A stretch of 12,054 bases of DNA from Parvularcula sp039033795 (lineage in GTDB: Bacteria; Pseudomonadota; Alphaproteobacteria; Caulobacterales; Parvularculaceae): positions 1 to 12,054 of the forward strand of contig JBCCBY010000069.1 of assembly GCA_039033795.1 (NCBI GenBank), given 5' to 3'. The notes below the pieces were generated by a model that was given only the letters and a program-made list of their open reading frames with translations, was not told the origin of the DNA and did no database searches. Positions within the stretch are counted from its first letter, which is position 1. Every line of letters starts with the position of its first letter. Shown here piece after piece: positions 1 to 7,010 of the stretch. The position numbers and the translations under genes were made by a program.

Positions 1-365
1 CAAGCCGCGAGGCCTTCGGCAAAAAGATCATCCAGCACTCGATCTGGGAACAGCGCATCGGCGAGGGACGCCTCAACATTGAGATGACCCGCCTTCTTTG
101 CCTCAAAGCGGCGTATATGATGGACACCGCGGGCAACAAAGCCGCCCAAGGCGAGATCGCGATGATCAAAGTCGCAGCGCCTAATATGGCGCTCAAAATC
201 ATTGACGATGCGATCCAAGCCCATGGTGGCGGCGGTGTGTCGGCGGACTTCGATGTCGCCGAAATGTACGCCCATATGCGGACGCTTCGTCTTGCCGATG
301 GTCCTGACGAGGTCCACAACCGCGCCATCTCGCGGATCGAAGCACGCCGCTTGATCAACGACTAA
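1..365 (+). CDS. Acyl-CoA dehydrogenase, C-terminal fragment (5' end outside window)
   Basis: This is the C-terminal part of a flavin-dependent acyl-CoA dehydrogenase, which oxidises acyl-CoA to enoyl-CoA in fatty acid or related acyl catabolism. The reading frame is open from the left edge (first full codon at position 3) to a TAA at 363-365, giving about 120 visible residues. They match the family's final all-helical domain: an SREAFGKKI start, a helix with IAMIKVAAPNMA, the AIQAHGGGGVS segment that contacts the neighbouring subunit's FAD, and the terminal MRTLRLADGPDEVH motif. The wording of this last segment resembles the ACAD10/ACAD11-like branch more than short-chain enzymes, which is inference. 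The N-terminal FAD-binding and substrate-binding domains and the catalytic base lie mostly upstream, so substrate cannot be judged. The next gene begins 29 bases after the stop and may be cotranscribed. Confidence 0.93.
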   Translation, partial: SREAFGKKIIQHSIWEQRIGEGRLNIEMTRLLCLKAAYMMDTAGNKAAQGEIAMIKVAAPNMALKIIDDAIQAHGGGGVSADFDVAEMYAHMRTLRLADGPDEVHNRAISRIEARRLIND

Positions 366-394
366 ACGGCAAGCACCCCAATAGGAACAAGACG

Positions 395-781
395 ATGGCT
401 AGGCTCTTTTTACTCCTGAACGCCGTCTTGTTCCTGGGCTTCGGAGTTTATGCATTCTTGAACCCGGCCGGGGTTTTCCTATCGGCAGGCCTTGATCCTG
501 CCGCCATCACAAACAGCGTCATGTATGAGCTGCGCAGCAATTATGGCGGCGTGAACATCGGCATTGGCCTGATGTGCATGGCCGCAGTGTTGCGTTCGGC
601 CCTTCAGCGGCCCGCGCTTTTTATGTTGCTCGCCTTTACCGGCGGCTACGCGCTTGGCCGGATCTTGTCGTTGCCGGTCGACGGCGTGCCGTCGCTCAAT
701 CTCATCGGCTATGCTTTCTATGAAATCGTCACGGCGACCATCGCCTTTCTTTTGCTGCGAGCAGGAAAAGCCGAGGGCTGA
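395..781 (+). CDS. DUF4345-like small integral membrane protein (128 aa)
   Basis: This is a 128-residue, very hydrophobic protein with four predicted membrane helices at about residues 3-22, 52-70, 73-92 and 102-123. The pattern resembles DUF4345 proteins: an N-terminal helix ending in the FLNPAGVF segment, a conserved YGG-N-G-G stretch at about 49-58, and a GR pair in helix three (about 87-88). The biochemical role of this family is unknown. The ATG is preceded by AGGAA at 383-387, 7 bases upstream, which supports this start. It lies 29 bases after the acyl-CoA dehydrogenase gene, so it may share its transcript. An 82-base gap separates it from the AraC-type regulator. Function beyond inner-membrane location is not known; the family assignment is by eye. 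Confidence 0.75.
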   Translation: MARLFLLLNAVLFLGFGVYAFLNPAGVFLSAGLDPAAITNSVMYELRSNYGGVNIGIGLMCMAAVLRSALQRPALFMLLAFTGGYALGRILSLPVDGVPSLNLIGYAFYEIVTATIAFLLLRAGKAEG

Positions 782-863
782 AGCACATCGATTTCGAAAA
801 CGGCGAGCGCGCTGAGATCGGTGCACCCTATTCTCATCGTCTTCAGGTAGGAATCGGTGAGCC

Positions 864-1946
864 GTGGACATTCAAGATTGGCATATCATCCTCGCCGGGA
901 TTGTAACGGGCGCGATCAGCGTCGCAGCCGCGAGCATTCTTCGCAGCCGAGCATCGCTCGCGATCAAATTCACCGGGTTCGGTTTTTGCGCAGGCGTCAT
1001 CGGTTATGCGATTGAGAGCTTCGCACCGGGCAATTTCTTCGTCTTCTTGATTTCCTGCCAGACCCTTGGGTTCCTCTGGCCCTTCGTTGCGTTGATCTTT
1101 GGCATCTCGGTCAGCCGTTGGCTCCTCGTCCTACCGGGTGTCCTGATGTTAGGATCGTTCCTTCTTCGGTATTTTGCGCCGGGTGATGTGCAGGCGGCTT
1201 GCTCGTTTTTACAAAACATCATCGAGGCGGGAATCGGTGGGCTGGTCCTTTATGCCGTTTGGCGCAGCGAAGACGACGATCTTGATCATCAGCGCCGCGC
1301 GATCCGGCGTCCGTTCATGGCGATGATCGGGGTCTACGTCATTGGCCTCGCCGCCTTCGACTTCATCGCTGACGAGACGGCAGCGCAAAGCGCGCCCATG
1401 ATCATTGATGAAGTGCTGACCGCAATTTTGTCGGTGGCTGGCGCGTTGATTTTCACCTCGCCAAGGCCTGGCCTGCTGGTCGCGCCGCGCAAGAAACCTG
1501 AACCAGTATCCACGTCGCAAGACACAGACCCCGAAGCGCAACTTCTCGCAGCGCTCCACAGCGAAATGACGACCAACCAAGCCTGGCGCGAAGAAGGGCT
1601 GACGGTTGGGGGTTTGGCTGATCGTCTCGGTGTGCCGGAGCACCGCTTGCGCCCAGTTATCAACCAAAAGCTGGGCTACAGAAACTTTGCCGCGTTCATC
1701 AACTCACACCGTCTTGAGGACGTAAAACGCCGTCTCACCGATCCTGAACATGAAAAAGAGACGATCGCCTCAATTGCCTATGAATGCGGCTTTGGCTCGC
1801 TCGGCCCTTTTGGCCGGGCCTTCAAGTCCGAAACGGGGATGACCCCAACCGCGTTCCGCAACAACGCGAAACGATCGAAAACTGAATCCGCGCCAGTTTT
1901 GAAATTGGCGACAAACCAAGACGAACCGACGAGACAGGCGGGGTGA
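864..1946 (+). CDS. AraC-family transcriptional regulator with N-terminal membrane domain (360 aa)
   Basis: This is a membrane-anchored regulator. Residues 1-200 are hydrophobic with about seven potential membrane helices (roughly 8-27, 34-53, 58-82, 86-104, 115-133, 150-169, 183-199). A polar linker at about 201-224 leads into an AraC/XylS DNA-binding domain at 225-336. That domain has a first helix-turn-helix near 247-266 (LTVGGLADRLGVPEHRL), a second near 299-320 (IASIAYECGFGS), and the typical family ending with GMTPTAFR. The start is GTG at 864, with TAGGA at 848-852 as a possible but distant ribosome site. By analogy with other 7TM-AraC proteins, the membrane part may sense a lipid or envelope signal and pass it to the DNA-binding domain; no ligand can be inferred. 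The hydroxylase gene follows after only 49 bases in the same direction and is the obvious candidate target or partner. Confidence 0.88.
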   Translation: MDIQDWHIILAGIVTGAISVAAASILRSRASLAIKFTGFGFCAGVIGYAIESFAPGNFFVFLISCQTLGFLWPFVALIFGISVSRWLLVLPGVLMLGSFLLRYFAPGDVQAACSFLQNIIEAGIGGLVLYAVWRSEDDDLDHQRRAIRRPFMAMIGVYVIGLAAFDFIADETAAQSAPMIIDEVLTAILSVAGALIFTSPRPGLLVAPRKKPEPVSTSQDTDPEAQLLAALHSEMTTNQAWREEGLTVGGLADRLGVPEHRLRPVINQKLGYRNFAAFINSHRLEDVKRRLTDPEHEKETIASIAYECGFGSLGPFGRAFKSETGMTPTAFRNNAKRSKTESAPVLKLATNQDEPTRQAG

Positions 1947-1954
1947 TCATGGGG

Positions 1955-1968
1955 CGTTGTGCGCAACG
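1955..1968 (+). repeat. Small inverted repeat between the AraC-type gene and the hydroxylase gene
   Basis: A 5-base perfect inverted repeat, CGTTG-TGCG-CAACG, lies in the 49-base gap between the two genes and ends 14 bases before the AGGAG of the downstream gene. It could be a short mRNA hairpin or a half-site pair for a regulator. It is short enough to occur by chance. No T-tract follows, so it is not an intrinsic terminator. Confidence 0.3.
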
Positions 1969-1995
1969 TGACCCGAACACGAAGGAGAACGTCTG

Positions 1996-2817
1996 ATGGG
2001 TGAAATCTTCCTTGAAACGATCGCCAAAATCCCGGTGTGGATGCTTGTCGACCTCGAACGCTACGCGGTGTTGGCCATCGGCGTCTGGCTTATTTTATGG
2101 GTTGGCCTCGCTGGTGTCCTCCGCCACCGGAAGATTAGAAAGGACTGGCCATCACAGCAGCAAATGCTGACCGAATTTGCGCACTCCCTTCGCTCGATTG
2201 CGATCTTCTCGGTACTTAGCGTGAGCACCTATTTCATGTGGCGTGCGGGCATCCTGCCTTGGGCATCGGTGAATGAGCAGATGACGGGGCCTTTTTGGTT
2301 TTGGGGCTCTGTCGCGGTGATGCTGCTCGCGCACGATACTTATTTTTATTGGGTGCATCGCTGGATGCACAGCCCGAAGCGGTTTCGCCTGTTCCACCGG
2401 CGGCATCATCGCTCGATGAACCCCTCCCCGTTCACGGCCTACAGTTTTGACCTCCGCGAGGCAGGCATGATGGTGCTGTTCGTCATCATTTGGGAGATTG
2501 CTGTCCCCAATGCACCAGGAGCCACCGGCGCCTTTGTCGTCATCTCGCTGATCAAAAACACCCTCGCCCACGCAGGCTTTGAGTTTATGCCAGCAACGAA
2601 GGACAAGCGCCCGCTTCTCGATTGGTTCACCACCACCGTGCACCACGATCTTCACCACGCCCGGGCAGGCTATAATTTCGGCCTTTACTTCACGTGGTGG
2701 GACAAATGGATGGGCACGGAAGATCCCATTTACTATGACGAGTTCAAACGCGTCGTTGAGCAGCGCGGTGTGATCAACGAACCGGCACCGACCAGCCCGG
2801 CGCCAACAGCGGCCTAA
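1996..2817 (+). CDS. Sterol desaturase / fatty acid hydroxylase superfamily protein (273 aa)
   Basis: This is an integral membrane di-iron oxygenase that uses O2 to hydroxylate or desaturate a lipid substrate. Membrane helices lie at about residues 23-41, 65-82, 98-115 and 157-187. The histidine clusters that hold the two irons are all present: H113-x7-H121-x3-H125, H134-x2-H137-H138, H192, and H216-H217-x2-H220-H221. Length and spacing are normal for the superfamily, so the enzyme looks intact. The start is well supported by AGGAG at 1983-1987, 8 bases before the ATG. The short P/A-rich tail (about 263-273) is variable in the family. It sits 49 bases downstream of the membrane-bound AraC-type regulator and probably forms a regulatory unit with it. 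The substrate (sterol, hopanoid, carotenoid, fatty acid or alkylglycerol) cannot be decided from the sequence. Confidence 0.9.
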   Translation: MGEIFLETIAKIPVWMLVDLERYAVLAIGVWLILWVGLAGVLRHRKIRKDWPSQQQMLTEFAHSLRSIAIFSVLSVSTYFMWRAGILPWASVNEQMTGPFWFWGSVAVMLLAHDTYFYWVHRWMHSPKRFRLFHRRHHRSMNPSPFTAYSFDLREAGMMVLFVIIWEIAVPNAPGATGAFVVISLIKNTLAHAGFEFMPATKDKRPLLDWFTTTVHHDLHHARAGYNFGLYFTWWDKWMGTEDPIYYDEFKRVVEQRGVINEPAPTSPAPTAA

Positions 2818-2855
2818 TTGTCCAAGAGTTAGGGTCATCAACCCAATCAATGCTC

Positions 2856-2887
2856 GGTCGGCGCTTTCTTGAGAAAAGGCGCCGACC
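2856..2887 (+). terminator. Perfect 9-bp inverted repeat after the hydroxylase gene (possible terminator or operator)
   Basis: GGTCGGCGC at 2856-2864 is perfectly complementary to GCGCCGACC at 2879-2887. The interior can pair further (TTTC with GAAA around a TTGA loop, leaving a 2-base bulge), so a transcript would form a long GC-rich hairpin 39 bases after the hydroxylase stop. The following bases (AAATGTCTTTT) are only moderately T-rich, so this is an imperfect intrinsic terminator. The repeat also lies 46 bases before the TetR-type regulator's start, so it could instead be an operator. The wide spacing of the arms makes the hairpin reading more likely. Confidence 0.45.
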
Positions 2888-2933
2888 AAATGTCTTTTGA
2901 ACGGGTCCGTCAGTCTTGCTATGCCCGACGGCT

Positions 2934-3584
2934 ATGTCTGTCGATTCAGCCCCTCCGCCGCCACCCAACAGCCGCGCCGCAAGACGCGCAGCCTTTCTTG
3001 CCGTGGCAACAGAGACATTTGTGGAGTTTGGCTATGAACGCACGTCACTCGACGACATTGTCGCCCGCGCCGGTGGGTCAAAATCGACGATTTATGCGAA
3101 CTATGGCAACAAGGAAGGCCTGTTCCGCGCCATCTTGCAAGATCGCGTGGACATGGTGATCGGCGAAGCAAGACAGGAAGATGCAGCGCCGGACGTTTCC
3201 GATCAATCGATCAGAGCGCGGCTCACCCGTTACGGCTCGGGCCTGATACGAGGCCTTTGCCACCCGAGCAACGATGTGGTTTGGCGCCTTCTTTTAAGCT
3301 CAACCTGGCAATTCCCCGACATCGCCGAGCAGCACTACAAAAACGGCCCCAAAGTTGCCGTGTCCGATGTCCAGGCCATTCTCCAAAAAGCCCTCGACAA
3401 GGATGAAATTCGGCCGGTTGATCCGCGCCGCGGCGCTGAAATTTTCCTTGGCTCCATGCGTCACTATGATGTGCTGATCGGGCGTCTCCTGGGCATCGCC
3501 AAGCCGCCGCCCGAAGACGAGCAAAAGGCCATCGTGAGGGATGCCGTCGCCATCTTTCTCGATGGCCTTGAGACAAAAGCGTAA
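2934..3584 (+). CDS. TetR/AcrR-family transcriptional regulator (216 aa)
   Basis: This is a one-component repressor of the TetR family. Residues 14-66 form the N-terminal DNA-binding domain: a helix with AAFLAVATETFVEFGYERTS, then DDIVARAGGSKSTIYANYGNKEGLF, the classic TetR helix-turn-helix with the recognition helix near 49-56. The rest (about 70-216) is a helical ligand-binding and dimerisation domain. Its ...TWQFPDIAEQHY segment resembles AefR-like C-terminal domains, by eye only. I chose ATG 2934 over an in-frame TTG at 2916, because the added residues are not typical and neither start has a strong ribosome site. It lies between the hydroxylase gene and lysK on the same strand. Its targets are unknown; autoregulation or control of the neighbouring lipid genes is plausible. 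Confidence 0.9.
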   Translation: MSVDSAPPPPPNSRAARRAAFLAVATETFVEFGYERTSLDDIVARAGGSKSTIYANYGNKEGLFRAILQDRVDMVIGEARQEDAAPDVSDQSIRARLTRYGSGLIRGLCHPSNDVVWRLLLSSTWQFPDIAEQHYKNGPKVAVSDVQAILQKALDKDEIRPVDPRRGAEIFLGSMRHYDVLIGRLLGIAKPPPEDEQKAIVRDAVAIFLDGLETKA

Positions 3585-3626
3585 CGCGCCTCCTCCCACA
3601 AAGGGCCTCGCACTCTGCGCCAAGGT

Positions 3627-3636
3627 CGGTATACCG
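3627..3636. promoter_or_regulatory. 10-bp palindrome upstream of the lysyl-tRNA synthetase start
   Basis: CGGTATACCG is a perfect 10-base palindrome ending 5 bases before the lysK ATG, in the 57-base gap after the TetR-type gene. It could be a small operator, for instance for the adjacent TetR-family protein. A 10-base palindrome can also arise by chance. Its position would overlap the ribosome-binding region of lysK, where no good Shine-Dalgarno sequence is visible. Confidence 0.25.
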
Positions 3637-3641
3637 CTCCG

Positions 3642-5219
3642 ATGACCACGAGCCCGATCGACTCCGCCCTTATCGACAACGCAAAAGCTTGGCCGTTCCA
3701 AGAAGCCAAAGCGCTCATCAAGCGTTTGGACAAGATGGGAAAGAAGGACGGCATGGTGACCTTCGAGACGGGTTATGGGCCTTCCGGTCCACCACACATC
3801 GGCACTTTTGGTGAGGTGGCGCGCACCTCTATGGTGCGCCATGCTTTTGAAGCGCTGACGGGGCGGACAACCCGCCTGGTCTCGGTCTCCGATGATATGG
3901 ATGGTATGCGGAAAATCCCGCCGATCCCGAACGCGGAAACCTTAGAGCCCTATTTGCAGCAGCCGCTGTCGCGCGTTCCCGATCCGACCGGCCAATATCC
4001 CAGCTTTGCGGCGAGCAACAATGCGCGATTGCAGAGCTTTCTTGACCAGTTCGGGTTCGATTATGAGTTGATCTCTGCCTCGGACGCCTACAATTCGGGC
4101 CGCAAAGATGGAGCACTCATCCGTATGCTGGAAGTGTATGATGACGTGCTCGATATCATCTTACCGACCTTGGGTGAGGAGCGGCGCCAGACCTACGCTC
4201 CGATCTTGCCGATCAGCCCCAAGACAGGCCGCGTGCTTTACGTGCCACTTCTAGAGCGCGACGCGGCCACGGGAACCATCATTTACGAGGACGAAGATGG
4301 GACGCGCACCGAGCATACGGTGACGGGCGGTCAGGCAAAGTTGCAATGGAAGGCCGATTGGGCCGGGCATTGGTATGCCTTTGACACCGACTATGAAATG
4401 TCAGGCGAGGACCTCACCGAAAGTGTCCGCCTTTCCCGCCGTATCGTCCAGGCGATGGGCAAAGAACCGCCGATTGGATTCAACTATCAGCTTTTCCTCG
4501 ATGGCGAGGGCAAAAAGATTTCCAAAACCAAAGGCAACGGCATCACGATCGACGAATGGCTACGCTATGCGAGCCCCGAAAGCCTTCAGCTGTTTAACTT
4601 CGCAGCGCCCAAAAAAGCCAAGAAACTCTATTTCGATATCATCCCCAAAACAGCAGATGAATATTGGACCCACATCGCAAAATACCAAGAGCAAGACCCC
4701 GTGAAGCAAGCGGAGAACCCCGCCTGGCATATTCATACAGGGGATGTGCCCTCGGTGACGCCGCCGGTCAGTTTTGGTCTGCTTCTCAACATCGTGGACG
4801 CATCGGGAACATCCGATCCTGAGATCTTGCGGGGGTTTGTCGCTAAGTATCGGCCCGATGCGAGCGGCGAGGAAATGGCAGCGCTTGAGCCGCTTCTTCC
4901 TTATGCGGTGAATTATTTCCAAGACTTCGTCAAACCAAAGAAAGTCTATCGCACGCCCACTGATCAAGAACGGGACGCCCTGACGATGTTGGCCGCCAGC
5001 TTGCGGGAATTGGGCAATGGGCAGGAGGAGGACGCCTACCAAACGGCGGTCTTCGATGCAGGCAAGGCACAGAACTACGACAATATCCGCGAATGGTTCA
5101 AAGGCCTTTATGAGGTTGTCTTCGGCCAAGCAGAAGGGCCCCGTATGGGACCGTTCGTGAAGATCTATGGTGCGGCGGAATCAGCAGCACTCATCGACGC
5201 GGCAATCGATCGGGATTAG
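3642..5219 (+). CDS. lysK: Lysine--tRNA ligase, class I (525 aa)
   Basis: This enzyme charges tRNA-Lys with lysine (ATP + lysine + tRNA to lysyl-tRNA + AMP + PPi) in the cytoplasm. It is the class I form, found in archaea, alphaproteobacteria and some spirochaetes, and unrelated in fold to the usual bacterial class II LysRS. Visible signatures are AWPFQEA near residue 16, the HIGH-like PSGPPHIGTFGE at about 47-58, a Rossmann region with SVSDDMDGMRK at 81-91, and the KMSKS-like KISKTKGNG at 292-300. A C-terminal helical anticodon-binding region follows. The length is normal, and no frameshift or missing motif is seen. The ribosome site is weak. The stop codon TAG overlaps the stop codon of the convergent - strand gene at 5216-5219. 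Whether a second, class II LysRS exists elsewhere cannot be told from this window. Confidence 0.96.
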   Translation: MTTSPIDSALIDNAKAWPFQEAKALIKRLDKMGKKDGMVTFETGYGPSGPPHIGTFGEVARTSMVRHAFEALTGRTTRLVSVSDDMDGMRKIPPIPNAETLEPYLQQPLSRVPDPTGQYPSFAASNNARLQSFLDQFGFDYELISASDAYNSGRKDGALIRMLEVYDDVLDIILPTLGEERRQTYAPILPISPKTGRVLYVPLLERDAATGTIIYEDEDGTRTEHTVTGGQAKLQWKADWAGHWYAFDTDYEMSGEDLTESVRLSRRIVQAMGKEPPIGFNYQLFLDGEGKKISKTKGNGITIDEWLRYASPESLQLFNFAAPKKAKKLYFDIIPKTADEYWTHIAKYQEQDPVKQAENPAWHIHTGDVPSVTPPVSFGLLLNIVDASGTSDPEILRGFVAKYRPDASGEEMAALEPLLPYAVNYFQDFVKPKKVYRTPTDQERDALTMLAASLRELGNGQEEDAYQTAVFDAGKAQNYDNIREWFKGLYEVVFGQAEGPRMGPFVKIYGAAESAALIDAAIDRD

Positions 5220-6715
5220 ATCCCAAAGAATGCAGCGGGTTCTGAACGTCTAAAGCCATAATAGACGTTCAGCCACCAGGCCTCGGGGAAGTCCAAGATA
5301 CTGTCAAAGTAAGGTGCGCCCTCAGCACCAAGTTCCTTGCGGCGAACCATGGCGCGGAGGTTGTTGATCAGCAGCGCGTCGCCGCGGTTGAGCGTCACCC
5401 GTTGTGCGTCCTCGTCGGTCATCTCGATGGCCTTTAGGAGTGCCGCGAAAGCACGGCGCACCGCGCCATCCGTGCCGACAAATTGCGACCAGTCGATGCG
5501 ATTGGGATCCCATCTGAGCACCCAATGGGGTTGATCGCGGTCGTTGTTGAGATCTCTCAGAACGGGCTCGGGCACCAGCGCGACCTCCGAGCGCTGCCGA
5601 AGGCTGCGTTGATCCCATTTGCCGAACATCGTGATTTCTGTCTCGGTGAGAAGATCAAGGATTGCGTCGACCTCGTAATCCATCTCGGTTTCGGTGAGAT
5701 CCTCATCCTCATAAAGCCAACGCGCCGCTTCGCGCAGTCTATCCATCACCTGGTCCACCGTGATGATCCAAAGCGGGGTGTTCACGGGATTTTCGACGCC
5801 CATATAAAGAAGCCAGGGAGCGGTTTCGCCTTGGCTGCTTTCGCGCCGGTCATCCGGCCAGCGATAATGCGGCGCGCCCGTTCGGTAGCGCAAGGTGACG
5901 TCGGCGTTGTCGCTTATCGTTGTGATCTGGCTGCGCTCATCGGTGTACCGCGCCCGACGCCAGTTCTCACCCGTGGCGATCTCATCGCGCAGCTCTGCTT
6001 CTAGTGTATCAAAAACAAGGCTCGCCCGGATGCCGTTGCGCGCTGCACGTGACTGGATGAAATACCGGTGATTGTAAGCCGACAGCGCACGCGGTGACAT
6101 CAGCCTTTGACGCAGATAGTCGGCTTTGTATTTCCGCTCGAAGAGGTCCTTGATGTAAAGAGCGGTCTCGTTGCCGTCTTTCAAATCGATAAGGTCGCGG
6201 CGCAACCGCCTTGGTAAGACCGTGGCCGTTTCCCTTGTCTCATAAAGGTATTGAACCGCCTCGAAGGTCATCTCGGGCTGGCGCTGCAACCATTGAAGAG
6301 CTGCCGTCGCCATCTGCATACGGCGGTTTAAATTCAAGAACTTCTGTTCAAAGACGAAGACTTCGGCGACCTGCTGATACAAAGGGAACTTTGAAAGGGC
6401 ACCGCCGAGCCCGGTGAGCACCAGATAGGTGATCAGACCGGCGCCTCCCCCAACAACGACCGGTGCAAGCGACGTCGTGAAAAACGCAAAACCGGTGCGC
6501 TCAGCCAATTCAGCACCATAGATAAAGACGGCGCCCGCACCGAGCCCAAGGCCAATGCCGATCAGCAAAAGGGTAGAGAGTCGAACCGTGTTGTTTTCAA
6601 ACTCATTGATAATTGGCTGGAATTTCGAAGACTTAGCGATCAGACGGGTATAAATCGCCTCCGCAACCTCCTGCAAGGCGCCGCGCTCGAACACGTTTAG
6701 ACGCAATGTTCGCAC
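5216..6715 (-). CDS. Unrecognised membrane protein with a possible degenerate TauD-like C-terminal domain (499 aa)
   Basis: I do not recognise this family with certainty. The N-terminus (about 1-45) is soluble. Two membrane helices follow at about 46-67 and 81-106, both glycine-rich, forming a hairpin. Residues 110-260 are charged and helical. The C-terminal half (about 270-490) resembles the layout of TauD/clavaminate-synthase-like Fe(II)/2-oxoglutarate oxygenases: a LRYRTGAPHY strand at 275-284, a VENPVNTPLW strand at 307-316, PVLRDLNNDRDQPHWVLRWD at 384-403, then GDALLINNLRAMVRR at 445-459 and WWLNVYY at 480-486. At the positions where the family has HxD and a distal His, this protein has R277/G280 or nearby residues and V457, so a catalytic metal site is not evident. 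This resemblance is inference. The GTG at 6715 is the most upstream start after an in-frame stop at 6746-6748; a weak G-rich stretch precedes it. It is divergent from prkA and convergent with lysK. Confidence 0.8.
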   Translation of the reverse strand: MRTLRLNVFERGALQEVAEAIYTRLIAKSSKFQPIINEFENNTVRLSTLLLIGIGLGLGAGAVFIYGAELAERTGFAFFTTSLAPVVVGGGAGLITYLVLTGLGGALSKFPLYQQVAEVFVFEQKFLNLNRRMQMATAALQWLQRQPEMTFEAVQYLYETRETATVLPRRLRRDLIDLKDGNETALYIKDLFERKYKADYLRQRLMSPRALSAYNHRYFIQSRAARNGIRASLVFDTLEAELRDEIATGENWRRARYTDERSQITTISDNADVTLRYRTGAPHYRWPDDRRESSQGETAPWLLYMGVENPVNTPLWIITVDQVMDRLREAARWLYEDEDLTETEMDYEVDAILDLLTETEITMFGKWDQRSLRQRSEVALVPEPVLRDLNNDRDQPHWVLRWDPNRIDWSQFVGTDGAVRRAFAALLKAIEMTDEDAQRVTLNRGDALLINNLRAMVRRKELGAEGAPYFDSILDFPEAWWLNVYYGFRRSEPAAFFGI

Positions 6716-6791
6716 CCTAAGGCCCCCAGCCAGTCCCCGGTCAGCTTAACCAAACCTTGAAGGCGCGTCGAGACATGCGCGATATCGTCGC

Positions 6792-6805
6792 CTTTTGCGC
6801 AAAAG
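6792..6805. promoter_or_regulatory. 14-bp perfect palindrome in the divergent prkA region (candidate operator)
   Basis: CTTTTGCGCAAAAG reads identically on both strands over 14 bases with no spacer. It sits 76 bases upstream of the GTG start of the - strand membrane protein gene and about 300 bases upstream of prkA. An uninterrupted dyad of this length in a divergent promoter region is a good candidate binding site for a dimeric regulator. No cognate factor is identifiable from the sequence. Confidence 0.4.
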
Positions 6806-6940
6806 CCCAAAAACCGGCCCATTCCATCTAAAATGTCAGAATACGGCCCTTGCTCACCTTCGCCGGAGAGGAAACATTTGTGCTTCGGTTGGGGGGATTC
6901 TTCGAAGGAATCGTGCTTGGATCTTATCGCCAAGAGCGCA

Positions 6941-6979
6941 TCATGATCGTACTATCTTTACCAGTCGCGTTCATGATCG
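6941..6979. repeat. 9-bp direct repeat with 30-bp period upstream of prkA
   Basis: TCATGATCG occurs at 6941-6949 and again at 6971-6979, start to start exactly 30 bases, or close to three helical turns. Each copy contains the palindrome TCATGA, and the first is extended to ATCATGAT. Same-face spacing suggests tandem sites for a regulator of prkA. Chance cannot be excluded for a 9-mer pair. Confidence 0.4.
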
Positions 6980-7010
6980 GTGGTTAAGGTCCCAGCTCAT
7001 TTTGGAGAGG

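Noticed and set aside
782..863. Coding-looking codons between the DUF4345-like gene and the AraC-type gene.
   Set aside because: The frame has no start codon of its own with a ribosome site and no recognisable protein similarity, and it stops shortly inside the AraC-type gene.
6871..6890. GGAAAC...CGGTT as an alphaproteobacterial general-stress sigma promoter for prkA.
   Set aside because: The -35-like element has an extra A, and the spacing to the -10-like element is only about 10 bases rather than 16-18.
6697..6933. A - strand frame of 78 residues (or 41 from an internal ATG at 6822) just upstream of the 499-aa gene, with a cysteine-containing C-terminus ending GCEHCV.
   Set aside because: It starts with TTG, overlaps the 499-aa gene's start by 19 bases, has no good ribosome site or recognised domain, and would contain the 14-base palindrome. 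The codon pattern near its end is not absurd, so conservation in relatives would be worth a check.
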